25,270 nt of DNA from Candidatus Aminicenantota bacterium (GTDB lineage Bacteria; Acidobacteriota; Aminicenantia; Aminicenantales; UBA8522): positions 1-25,270 of the forward strand of contig JAFGRZ010000068.1 in the NCBI GenBank assembly GCA_016934895.1. Direction: 5' to 3'. Numbering within the stretch: position 1 is the stretch's first letter; the number at the start of each line of letters is the position of its first letter. Below, piece by piece: positions 15,167 through 22,320 of the stretch. A program made the position numbers and the translations under genes. The notes below the pieces were generated by a model that was not told the DNA's origin, made no database searches, and saw only the letters and a list, made by a program, of their open reading frames with translations.

Positions 15167-15967
15167 ATGCCAGACAAAGCCTGGAACGGAGCTTTTAAAA
15201 TCCCTTATCCGGGGAGAAGCGACAAGCCGCGTCGATCCGGCCTGACGATGGTCATAGACAAAGGGCTCGGCGAACATGCGCTCAAAGATCTGCTCCGGAC
15301 GGCCGGCGATTATGTCGATATCATCAAGCTCACCTTCGGAACTTCGGCCTTCTACGACCGGGATGTGCTCAGGATGAAGAACGAGCTCATCCATGCCGCC
15401 GGGGTGGACATTATGCCTGGGGGGACCTTCCTTGAAGTCTCCGTCTGGCAAAACAGCCTGGCCTCCTATTTGAAGAGGGCCAAGGAGCTTGGTTTCACGG
15501 CCATCGAGGTCTCCGACGGCACCATCGAGATGGATCGCGCGACTCGCCGGGATGCGATCCAGAGGGCTGCGGACATGGGATTCAAGGTTGTCACCGAGGT
15601 CGGCAAAAAAGATCCCTCGGAAGCGCCTGCTCCGGAAATGATCCACGAGCTTATTCGTGAGGACCTTGGCCGGGGAGCTTTCAAGGTCATCATCGAGGCG
15701 AGAGAAGCCGGCCGGGGGGTTGGAATATTCGACCAGGACGGAAAGACCAAGGCCGACGAGATCGAACGGATTCTCGACGGGGGGATGGCGGTCGACAGCT
15801 TGATCTGGGAAGCGCCGCTCAAGAACCAACAACAGGATCTCATCCTCCGCTTCGGTCTCAACGTCAATCTGGGCAACATTCCTCCGGAGGAGGTCCTGGC
15901 CCTCGAAGCGTTGAGGCAGGGCCTTCGGGGAGACACCTTGAAGCGGGCCTATCGGGCGGATCGCTAG
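15167..15967 (+). CDS. comA: Phosphosulfolactate synthase (ComA family)
   Basis: Adds sulfite to phosphoenolpyruvate to give (2R)-phospho-3-sulfolactate, the first step of methanogen coenzyme M synthesis and of bacterial sulfolactate formation. The 266-residue TIM-barrel protein carries the family blocks GLTMVIDKGL (25-34), KLTFGTS (54-60), GGTFLE (85-90), IEVSDGTIEM (113-122), TEVGKKD (143-149) and IIEARE (175-180). A GAGGAG ribosome site lies 7 nt before the ATG. The usual partners comB (phosphatase) and comC/comDE are absent from the window. It sits behind the P-loop gene, and its stop shares the tetranucleotide CTAG with the stop of the opposing GH63 gene. Family is sure; end product in this organism is not. 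Confidence 0.9.
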   Translation: MPDKAWNGAFKIPYPGRSDKPRRSGLTMVIDKGLGEHALKDLLRTAGDYVDIIKLTFGTSAFYDRDVLRMKNELIHAAGVDIMPGGTFLEVSVWQNSLASYLKRAKELGFTAIEVSDGTIEMDRATRRDAIQRAADMGFKVVTEVGKKDPSEAPAPEMIHELIREDLGRGAFKVIIEAREAGRGVGIFDQDGKTKADEIERILDGGMAVDSLIWEAPLKNQQQDLILRFGLNVNLGNIPPEEVLALEALRQGLRGDTLKRAYRADR

Positions 15968-18348
15968 TCCTGGCCCTCAAGAAGCTGGATCAGCACCGCG
16001 TGCGCCCCCACGGGGACTTTGAACTTCTGGGAATCCCCTTTGAAAATCTTGGTAATCTGATTGTCCAGCAGGAGTTGGTATTTGCCCTTTTTCAGAAACC
16101 GGGCCTCGATCTCCCGCGGTTCCAGGGAAGTGATCTCGAAGGACACTTCGTTCTCGGAGTAAAGAAATCTTCGGAAGACGGCGGCCCCGTTGGCTTTGAT
16201 GATGTCCCGATCTTCTTCCTTGAGTTTGGTTTCAGAGCGGGAGACCCGGACTTCATAATGCCTGCCCTGGATGGAGATCCGGCTGAGCGTTCCCTTCTTC
16301 TCGGGATCGAGGATTCCGAAACGGAAGCCTTCCCAGGGTGTGAAGTCCAAATATTCCTCGAGCGCGATAAGGGCGAACAGGGGGCCCCAGCTCTGGTATC
16401 TCTGTCCCCCGGCTTCTCCAGTCCGGGAATCAAAATTTTCCGGGCAGATCTGGAAATTTTTCCAGCTCCTGAGGAACAAGGCCAGGCCCTTCTGGGCCAA
16501 TTCGGTGGCCACCGCGTCAAATCCGTATGCTTTTAATCCTTGATAAACCAGATAGTTCGTCGGCGGCCAGACCGTTCCTCGCCAGTACTGCTGCTTGGGA
16601 AAGAGCGGATCGTCCCGAGAGATCGTCGGGAGCACGTATTCGCCCCAGAATTCCTTGGGATTGAGCAGGTGTTTGACCAGCAGCGAAGCTTTCCGGTTAT
16701 CCGGGATTCTAGCCAGCAAAGGGTAGAAGTTTGAGGCGGCTTTCCGGGTGGAGAAACGCCCGTCCCAATGGCGATCGAAATAAAATCCTTGTCTTTCGTC
16801 CCAGAGCTTTTCGTTGATGAGCTCCCGCATATCTTCGTATTCCTGGAGATAGGCGGCATAATCAGCCGGCCGGTTCAACAGGCTGGCGATCTGGGCAAGG
16901 CAATAGGCATCGAGGGCGTAGAGGCAGTTGAGGTCCAGGCAGTTCATGGTCAGCGTCCCCTTGCTCTCGTCGAAAGACGCCTCTTCCCAATTGGGAAGAT
17001 CGTCTTGTCCCGACTCCCACATAGCCCGCTGTTTTCCGGGGGCCTTTTCTTCCCAGGCCGGAACCGTTCCGGCGACCAGGTCCGTATCCGAACCCCATTC
17101 CAACAGTCCGTCGGCATTGCCGTCACGCCGCGGCCGTCCGTCGGGTTTGGGGGCTTTCCAGAAGGCATGCCACCTCGCCAGATGAGGGAAAGCCGTCTTG
17201 AGGAGTTCCAAATCGCCCAGTTTTCCGAAGAGCTTGAGCACGACAAAAGCGCCGACCGGAGGCTGGGAGCGGTCGGGAGTCCCGCCGAACCGGGCCCGCC
17301 AATTGGGGATGTTGCCGTTGGGATACTGCGTTTCCAAAACGGCGGTCATGATCTGTCGGGCATGCCAGGAGCTCTCGATAGAGGCTTCCAAGGCATTGAA
17401 GAATGAATCCCAAGCGAAGATGGTCCAATGGTCGGGTGTGCCGTCGGTCCGGGGGAAGATCCAGCGTCGTCCGGCCGGAGTGTAGAGACGATGCCGGCCC
17501 GGCTGATAGAGAGTCATCCAGAAGAGGTTGTTGGTGATGGCTTCGGCGGCCCCCTTGAAGAGTCCATCCACTTTCACCCTCTTGTTCCGATATCGCGTTT
17601 CTTCATCCCGGAGGAAGGCTTCGATGGTCTTCCGGTTCTTGTAGCGATAGATATGGTTTTTTAGGGTTTCGGGGTTATCCCCCACGGCCGCGATGAAGTG
17701 GAGGTCTCTCTCTTTTTCCGTGGAAAAAGAGAGAGGCAGAGTCCGGTCTTCCGGAGACGGCAGCGATTCTCCCAAGCGGTCCGTCCAGAGAATATAATGA
17801 TAGACCCGGCCTTCTCCACCTTCACCCTGGACCTGGCCGTCGGGGAGAAGACGATACTCCCCCTTGAGGTTCCAGGGAAAGTAGTGAAGGATTTGAAAAG
17901 TGATGTCCTCGGGAGCGCGGATTCGGCCCAAAACCGTCCGGTCATCCTGGCGGGACCATTCCAGAATCAGCCGGTCAGACTTGGAGGGAGGTTTGATCAG
18001 AATGGGAGTGTCGTTTCCCTGCTTAAAAGGCAAACTCAGGTCGGCGGCGATCCGGGCGTACTGTCCGTCCGGGGAGTTGGGGCCGACCTCGGAGACGATG
18101 AAGAAGAAATCATCGCTCTCGGCTGTTTGGCCGTCCCCCTGGATACGCAGACGAAGACCGAAGGCGGCTCCCCTGGCCGGGGCCAGGACCAGGCCGAACC
18201 ATTCCTTGCCTTCCAGGGCGCCGATATGAGTCCCCTTCCAGGGATAGTAAACCTCGCTGCGCAACCACAAACCCGTCGGGATGATCGTGAGCAGTCCGAA
18301 AGCGAGGAGCGCGGCGCGCCCCGGTCTTGGACAATGTCTCGCCCTCAT
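15964..18348 (-). CDS. Membrane-anchored or exported GH63-type glucosidase
   Basis: A 794-residue glycoside hydrolase with an N-terminal hydrophobic segment (about 12-30, AALLAFGLLTIIPTGLWL) acting as signal or anchor, so it faces the periplasm. A beta-rich N-terminal domain (to about 240) precedes an (alpha/alpha)6 catalytic domain. GH63 marks include FAWDSFFNALE (about 312-322), YPNGNIPNW, WESGQDDLPNW (about 444-454, with the general acid candidate D449), WRGTVWPPTNY (about 589-599) and CPENFDS (base candidate E637) followed by QSWGPL. A further beta domain of about 120 residues ends the protein. GH63 members hydrolyse alpha-glucosides, mannosylglycerate or glucosylglycerate. The ATG at 18348 is chosen because the promoter overlaps an upstream TTG alternative. 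Confidence 0.85.
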   Translation of the reverse strand: MRARHCPRPGRAALLAFGLLTIIPTGLWLRSEVYYPWKGTHIGALEGKEWFGLVLAPARGAAFGLRLRIQGDGQTAESDDFFFIVSEVGPNSPDGQYARIAADLSLPFKQGNDTPILIKPPSKSDRLILEWSRQDDRTVLGRIRAPEDITFQILHYFPWNLKGEYRLLPDGQVQGEGGEGRVYHYILWTDRLGESLPSPEDRTLPLSFSTEKERDLHFIAAVGDNPETLKNHIYRYKNRKTIEAFLRDEETRYRNKRVKVDGLFKGAAEAITNNLFWMTLYQPGRHRLYTPAGRRWIFPRTDGTPDHWTIFAWDSFFNALEASIESSWHARQIMTAVLETQYPNGNIPNWRARFGGTPDRSQPPVGAFVVLKLFGKLGDLELLKTAFPHLARWHAFWKAPKPDGRPRRDGNADGLLEWGSDTDLVAGTVPAWEEKAPGKQRAMWESGQDDLPNWEEASFDESKGTLTMNCLDLNCLYALDAYCLAQIASLLNRPADYAAYLQEYEDMRELINEKLWDERQGFYFDRHWDGRFSTRKAASNFYPLLARIPDNRKASLLVKHLLNPKEFWGEYVLPTISRDDPLFPKQQYWRGTVWPPTNYLVYQGLKAYGFDAVATELAQKGLALFLRSWKNFQICPENFDSRTGEAGGQRYQSWGPLFALIALEEYLDFTPWEGFRFGILDPEKKGTLSRISIQGRHYEVRVSRSETKLKEEDRDIIKANGAAVFRRFLYSENEVSFEITSLEPREIEARFLKKGKYQLLLDNQITKIFKGDSQKFKVPVGAHAVLIQLLEGQD
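17706..17735. repeat. Perfect 14-bp inverted repeat inside the GH63 gene
   Basis: CTCTCTCTTTTTCC (17706-17719) is followed after 2 nt by its exact reverse complement (17722-17735). In the minus-strand message it encodes part of LSFSTEKERD and would form a strong hairpin with a very tight loop. Confidence 0.75.
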
Positions 18349-18366
18349 AGTGGTCTTTCTTTTCTT

Positions 18367-18395
18367 AATGTACGGCAAAGCCGTCTTTAAATCAA
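18367..18395 (-). promoter_or_regulatory. Promoter of GH63 gene
   Basis: On the minus strand TTGATT (18395-18390), a 17-bp spacer and TACATT (18372-18367). The chosen ATG at 18348 begins 18 nt downstream. Confidence 0.6.
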
Positions 18396-18426
18396 CGCCG
18401 GCCGGGCCGCGGCCGTTCCAGCGGCT

Positions 18427-18579
18427 TCACCTGTCCAGTCGCGACATTCCGTATTGTTTCGCCCATTCCAGGGCTTCGAGGTGCTCTTTCCGGGTCAGAC
18501 GCCGGGAAATCTCCGGGTAATCCTTCGCTTTGTGCTCCGGTTGATACTGGGCCATCAGGTTAACATAGGTCCCCTTGTC
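18427..18579 (-). pseudogene. C-terminal remnant of a radical SAM protein (PflA-like, COG1313 type)
   Basis: This minus-strand frame of 50 codons ends in TGA and reads DKGTYVNLMAQYQPEHKAKD, then PEISRRLTRKEHLEALEWAK and QYGMSRLD. It closely resembles the conserved C-terminal tail of pyruvate-formate-lyase-activating-like radical SAM proteins, where a TYVNvMaQYrP block is followed by a proline-rich stretch and a final helix with RLD. The frame is closed by TGA directly upstream (18582-18580), and the sequence beyond it belongs to the promoter and start of the divergent DUF362 gene. No CxxxCxxC SAM motif is present nearby. An ATG at 18555 could start a 42-residue peptide, but a truncated leftover is the simpler reading. 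Confidence 0.6.
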
Positions 18580-18628
18580 TCAGTGAAAACCGGAAGCCGT
18601 TATCCTCGCTTTGCCCCTTCTTATCGGC

Positions 18629-18634
18629 TAGAAT
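18629..18634 (+). promoter_or_regulatory. Putative -10 box of DUF362 gene
   Basis: TAGAAT ends 11 nt before the first of two tandem ATG codons (18646 and 18649). The expected transcript start would leave a leader of about 5 nt, and no ribosome site is visible. The -35 candidate at 17 bp (TCGCTT) is weak. Confidence 0.4.
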
Positions 18635-18645
18635 ATTCGAAGTCA

Positions 18646-19875
18646 ATGATGAGATCTCTGGAAACCGCCTCTTGTCTTGGAAAGGATCGCCGGCCGATTC
18701 CCCGTGTCGCCGTCGTCCGATGCCCCCTCTATGAAGCCGGGCCGCTGGCGCAGGCCGTCCGCCGGAGCCTGGACCTTCTCGGCGGCCTGGATTCTTTATT
18801 GGCTCCCGGGATGAATGTCTTTGTCAAGATCAACCATCTTTCCCCTCAAGCTTCCCCGGAACGGGCCATCTGCACCCATCCCTTATTTGCCCGTGAGGTT
18901 CTGCGTCTGCTTCTTGACCGCGGCATCTTCCCGACGGTCGGCGACGATGTCAACTTCGGGCCGGGAGACGAGTTCTTGACCACCGGCTTCCGGAGCGTCT
19001 GCAAGGGACTCGGAGTGCCTCTGGTGAACCTGAGGGAGAGAGGATTTGTTAAGGTCTCACTCGACGGAACCATCCTGAAGTCGGTCTTCATCGCCCGGCC
19101 TGTTCTTGAAGCGGATGCCGTTATCAACCTGCCCAAATTGAAAACGCACAGTTTCACCGCATTCACAGGTGCCGTCAAGAATATGTACGGCATTATCCCT
19201 TCCGGGCTGCGCCTTGAATACCACCGCCGTTTCCCCCGGAACGATGTTTTTTCTCAGATGCTCGTTGACGTTTTCTCGGCGGCTCCGCCGAGCCTGAATA
19301 TTATGGATGCCGTGGTCGCGATGGAAGGTGAAGGTCCCTCTTCCGGAATCCCGAGACGGCTCGGTCTTGTCATTGCCGGCCGCGATGGAGTGGCCGTCGA
19401 CGCGGCCGCTTCCCGGATCGTGGGAACCGATCCTTTCCAGGTATTCACCACATCCTTCGCGGCGGCCCGGGGGATCGGCGTCGGCGATCTCGAGCGCATT
19501 GATATCCGGGGAGAAAGGATCCGGAGCGTCGAGGCCCGGGATTTTCGTCCCTCCGCAATCGCCACCGGAATTTTCCGCCGGCGCCTTCCATCGTTCCTGT
19601 ATGCCACCGTTTCCGGCCAGCTCGTCCTCACTCCCGAGATCGTCCCCCAGAAGTGTCAGGCCTGCCTGGAATGCATCAGGATCTGTCCGGCCCGGACGAT
19701 CCGGGAAGTCAAGGGAAAGGCCTGGATTGATAAGAGCGAGTGCATCCACTGCCTCTGCTGCCACGAAGTCTGCATTCATCGCTCGATCCGGTTGCGGCAA
19801 CGACCCGTCGGCCGACTCGTCCGGGGCGCCGAACGTCTCTTCAAAAAGGCCAAGACGCTCGTCGGGAAAATCTAG
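18646..19875 (+). CDS. DUF362 protein with two [4Fe-4S] ferredoxin motifs
   Basis: A 409-residue cytoplasmic iron-sulfur protein. The DUF362 domain occupies most of the chain, with KINHLSP near 61, the hallmark INLPKLKTHSFTAFTGAVKN (160-179) and MYGIIPSG, then LNIMDAVVAMEGEGPSSG and VAVDAAASRIVG. The C-terminal bis-cluster ferredoxin domain has C337, C340, C343, C347 and C366, C369, C372, C376, each in CxxCxxCxxxC spacing. DUF362 proteins are common in anaerobes and lack an established reaction; electron transfer or cofactor chemistry is likely. I start it at the ATG at 18646; the frame is open further upstream, but that part overlaps the opposite-strand radical SAM remnant and lies ahead of the -10 box. 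Confidence 0.88.
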   Translation: MMRSLETASCLGKDRRPIPRVAVVRCPLYEAGPLAQAVRRSLDLLGGLDSLLAPGMNVFVKINHLSPQASPERAICTHPLFAREVLRLLLDRGIFPTVGDDVNFGPGDEFLTTGFRSVCKGLGVPLVNLRERGFVKVSLDGTILKSVFIARPVLEADAVINLPKLKTHSFTAFTGAVKNMYGIIPSGLRLEYHRRFPRNDVFSQMLVDVFSAAPPSLNIMDAVVAMEGEGPSSGIPRRLGLVIAGRDGVAVDAAASRIVGTDPFQVFTTSFAAARGIGVGDLERIDIRGERIRSVEARDFRPSAIATGIFRRRLPSFLYATVSGQLVLTPEIVPQKCQACLECIRICPARTIREVKGKAWIDKSECIHCLCCHEVCIHRSIRLRQRPVGRLVRGAERLFKKAKTLVGKI

Positions 19876-19891
19876 CTTTTTGTTTTTCCCG
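19863..19891. repeat. Inverted repeat spanning the DUF362 stop and next promoter
   Basis: CGGGAAAA (19863-19870) and TTTTCCCG (19884-19891) are perfect 8-bp arms around a 13-nt loop that holds the TAG stop. No T-run follows on the plus strand, so a standard intrinsic terminator is doubtful. It overlaps the -35 of the downstream M20 peptidase promoter and could be an operator. Confidence 0.45.
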
Positions 19892-19907
19892 AGGGCTGTG
19901 CTAGAGT
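19880..19907 (+). promoter_or_regulatory. Putative promoter of M20 peptidase gene
   Basis: TTGTTT (19880-19885), a 16-bp spacer and TAGAGT (19902-19907). A GGGAGG ribosome site follows, 7 nt before the ATG at 19928. Confidence 0.5.
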
Positions 19908-19927
19908 AAAGGACGGGAGGCGCGCCC

Positions 19928-21058
19928 ATGGACTTCAATATCTATTTCAACTCCCGCCAGGGGGAGATGGCCCATCTGCTGAAAAACATCGTCCACCGGG
20001 AATCCCCCTCTCAAGACAAGAAGGCTGTGGACGGCTGTTCCGCGTTCGTTGTCGGTGAGTTCAGAAAGACCGGAGCCAAGGTTACCCGTTTCCCTCAGAA
20101 AGAGATCGGAGATCTTCACCTGGTCGAATATCCGGGTTCGCCGAAGGTCTCCACGGAAGGCCAGATCCTCGTTTTGACCCACATCGACACGGTCTGGCCC
20201 GTCGGCCAGCTCGCCAAAATGCCCTTTTATATATCCCAGAGCAAGGTCTTCGGGCCCGGCGTCCTCGATATGAAGGCGGGGCTGGTAGAAGCGATCTTTG
20301 CCCTGAAGGCCCTCCATCAATTCAATCTCCGGCCGGCCCGGAGAATCGCCGTTTTCATCAATTCCGCTGAAGAGATCGGCAGCGAGGCCGCTCACGAGAT
20401 GATCGCCCGGCTGGCCAGGAAGTCACGACTTGTCCTTTGCCTTGAACCGGCGCTGCCCGGGGGGGCTCTGAAAACCCAACGCAAGGGGCGGCTTGGGGTC
20501 CGGCTGGATGTCAAGGGCAAAGCCGCCCACGCCGGGACCCCTGAAAAAGGGATAAACGCCATCGAAGAATTGATCTTTCAGCTCCAACGCTTGAAAAAAT
20601 TGGCGACGGGAGGAATCACAATCAGCGTCGACCGGATCGAGGGCGGGGAAAAGGCCAACGTCATAGCCGAGTCCGCGTGGGGAGTGATGGACGTCCGCTT
20701 CTGGACAAACGTGCAGAAAGAGAGAATCCTGAAAGCGCTCAAGCGAATGACCCCGGCTCGAGCCGGAGCCAAGCTCAAGTTCAGCATGGACAGTCTGACG
20801 CCCCCAATGGAAAAGACCAACGCCTCCGGCCAGCTTTTCAGGAGAGCCCAGAAAATAGCCGATGCGATGGGCCTCCGGTTGACGCAGGGGCGTTCGGGCG
20901 GGGGATCGGATGCCTCGATCGCCTCGAGCATGGGGGTGCCCACCCTGGACGGCCTGGGACCCGACGGCGAAGGTATCCACGCCGGGAACGAACACCTTCT
21001 CCTCCCCTCTTTGGTCCAAAGGACGGCTCTCCTGACCGAGCTTTTGCGCCAATTGTAG
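19928..21058 (+). CDS. M20 family metallopeptidase (carboxypeptidase G2-like)
   Basis: A di-zinc exopeptidase of 376 residues related to glutamate carboxypeptidase G2 and ArgE/DapE enzymes. Metal ligands and catalytic residues are visible: H85 and the supporting D87 in THIDTVWPVG, bridging D114 in GPGVLDMKAG, general base E148 and ligand E149 in NSAEEIGSE, E173 in CLEPALPGG, and H351 in GEGIHAGNEH. The dimerisation domain (about 185-290) begins after KTQRKGRLG and holds KAAHAGTPEKG. There is no signal peptide, so it acts in the cytoplasm, probably on peptides or N-acyl amino acids. The substrate cannot be named from sequence. Confidence 0.92.
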   Translation: MDFNIYFNSRQGEMAHLLKNIVHRESPSQDKKAVDGCSAFVVGEFRKTGAKVTRFPQKEIGDLHLVEYPGSPKVSTEGQILVLTHIDTVWPVGQLAKMPFYISQSKVFGPGVLDMKAGLVEAIFALKALHQFNLRPARRIAVFINSAEEIGSEAAHEMIARLARKSRLVLCLEPALPGGALKTQRKGRLGVRLDVKGKAAHAGTPEKGINAIEELIFQLQRLKKLATGGITISVDRIEGGEKANVIAESAWGVMDVRFWTNVQKERILKALKRMTPARAGAKLKFSMDSLTPPMEKTNASGQLFRRAQKIADAMGLRLTQGRSGGGSDASIASSMGVPTLDGLGPDGEGIHAGNEHLLLPSLVQRTALLTELLRQL

Positions 21059-21094
21059 GGCTATCGGGGAAAGGTCGGAAGCGCGCTCCGTTCA

Positions 21095-21123
21095 TTGACT
21101 CTATCGGGCGTTTCTGATAACGT
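21095..21123 (+). promoter_or_regulatory. Possible promoter of aminotransferase-serA-cysteine desulfurase run
   Basis: TTGACT (21095-21100) is a good -35. The best -10 at 17 bp is the poor TAACGT (21118-21123). It is the only candidate seen in the 116-bp gap before the aminotransferase gene. Confidence 0.35.
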
Positions 21124-21174
21124 GGGGGAGGGTTTGTTTCGCTGCTTTTTTTCATATTTATGAGGAGGCTTCTT

Positions 21175-22320
21175 GTGATAAAAAAATATTATCTTCTCTC
21201 CCCCGGTCCGACTCCTATCCCGGACGAGGTCCTGGCCGTCGCCGCCCAGCCCATCATCCATCACCGGACGCCGGAATTCAGTGAGATTTTCATGCAGGTT
21301 ACGGAAGGTCTCAAATACGTCTTCCAGACCCAGGAGGATGTTTTCATCCTGACTTCCTCAGGGAGCGGCGCCATGGAAACGGCGATCGTCAACACGTTGA
21401 GCCCCGGCGATACCGTCATCTCCATCAGCGGCGGCAAGTTCGGCGAACGATGGGCAGCGATTTGCCGGGCCTACGGAGTGAACGTCCGAGAGATCGTGCT
21501 CGAATGGGGAGCCGATTTCAGCCCGGACGAGCTGGCCGCCGAGCTCAAGGCCAATCCCGGAGTGAAGGCCGTTCTTTCAACCCTCTCGGAAACCTCCAGC
21601 GGGGCGATCTATGACATCAAGGGCTACGGAGAGGTTGTTGCCAAGACAGAGGCGGTTCTTGTCGTCGACGGCATCTCGGGATTGGGGGCGACGCCGTGCC
21701 CGATGGACGAATGGAAGGTCGACATCATGGTCTCCGGGTCCCAGAAATCGTTCATGATTCCGCCCGGCCTGGCCTATATCGCCTTCAGCTCCAAAGCCTG
21801 GAAGTGCGTCGAGACGGCTAAGCTCCCCCGCTTCTATTTTGATGCCAAGAAGGCCAAGAAGAACCTGCAAAAGAAGACCACTCCCTGGACTCCCGCAGTA
21901 TCCCTTATCATCCAACAGAAGAAAGCCCTGGACATCATCAAGGCCGAGGGTCTCGAGGGCATCCTGGAACATCACCGGGTTCTCGGCGAAGCCACCCGTT
22001 CCGGCGTCAAGGCGCTCGGGCTCGAGCTTCTGGCCAAGAATCCCGGGAACATCCTGACGGCGGTCAAGGTGCCGGACGGCATCGACGGCGTCCAGCTGGT
22101 CAAGACGATGCAGGGGAAGTACAAAGCCTATATCGCCGGCGCTCAGGATCCGAACAAAGGCCGGTTTTTCCGGATCGCGCACCTCGGTTATATGGGCGGA
22201 TTCGATGTCATCACCTCGCTTTCGGCTCTGGAGCTGACGTTGGCGGACCTCGGATTCTCGTTCGAAAAAGGCCGATCCGTCGCCGCCGCCGGGAGCGTCT
22301 TAAGGGAGAACTGGAAATGA
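21175..22320 (+). CDS. Class V aminotransferase, probable phosphoserine or alanine-glyoxylate type
   Basis: PLP enzyme of 381 residues of the PucG/COG0075 group. The N-terminal YYLLSPGPTPIPDEVL and HHRTPEFSEIF blocks bind substrate and cofactor phosphate; SSGSGAMETA near 61-70 is the phosphate loop, VDGISGLG near 164-171 provides the aspartate, and K191 in SGSQKSFMIPPGLA is the Schiff-base lysine. A GTG start at 21175 is preferred: the in-frame ATG at 21160 is itself part of the AGGAGG ribosome site that lies 7 nt before the GTG. It overlaps serA as ATGA. In Thermotoga and other lineages this aminotransferase type next to serA is thought to serve as the phosphoserine aminotransferase, which is my preferred role. 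Confidence 0.87.
   Translation: MIKKYYLLSPGPTPIPDEVLAVAAQPIIHHRTPEFSEIFMQVTEGLKYVFQTQEDVFILTSSGSGAMETAIVNTLSPGDTVISISGGKFGERWAAICRAYGVNVREIVLEWGADFSPDELAAELKANPGVKAVLSTLSETSSGAIYDIKGYGEVVAKTEAVLVVDGISGLGATPCPMDEWKVDIMVSGSQKSFMIPPGLAYIAFSSKAWKCVETAKLPRFYFDAKKAKKNLQKKTTPWTPAVSLIIQQKKALDIIKAEGLEGILEHHRVLGEATRSGVKALGLELLAKNPGNILTAVKVPDGIDGVQLVKTMQGKYKAYIAGAQDPNKGRFFRIAHLGYMGGFDVITSLSALELTLADLGFSFEKGRSVAAAGSVLRENWK

Noticed and set aside
19863..19891. Intrinsic terminator after the DUF362 gene
   Set aside because: The arms are short, the loop contains the stop codon and no T-run follows; kept only as an inverted repeat.
21160..21174. ATG start of the aminotransferase at 21160
   Set aside because: It overlaps the AGGAGG ribosome site that is ideally placed for the GTG at 21175.
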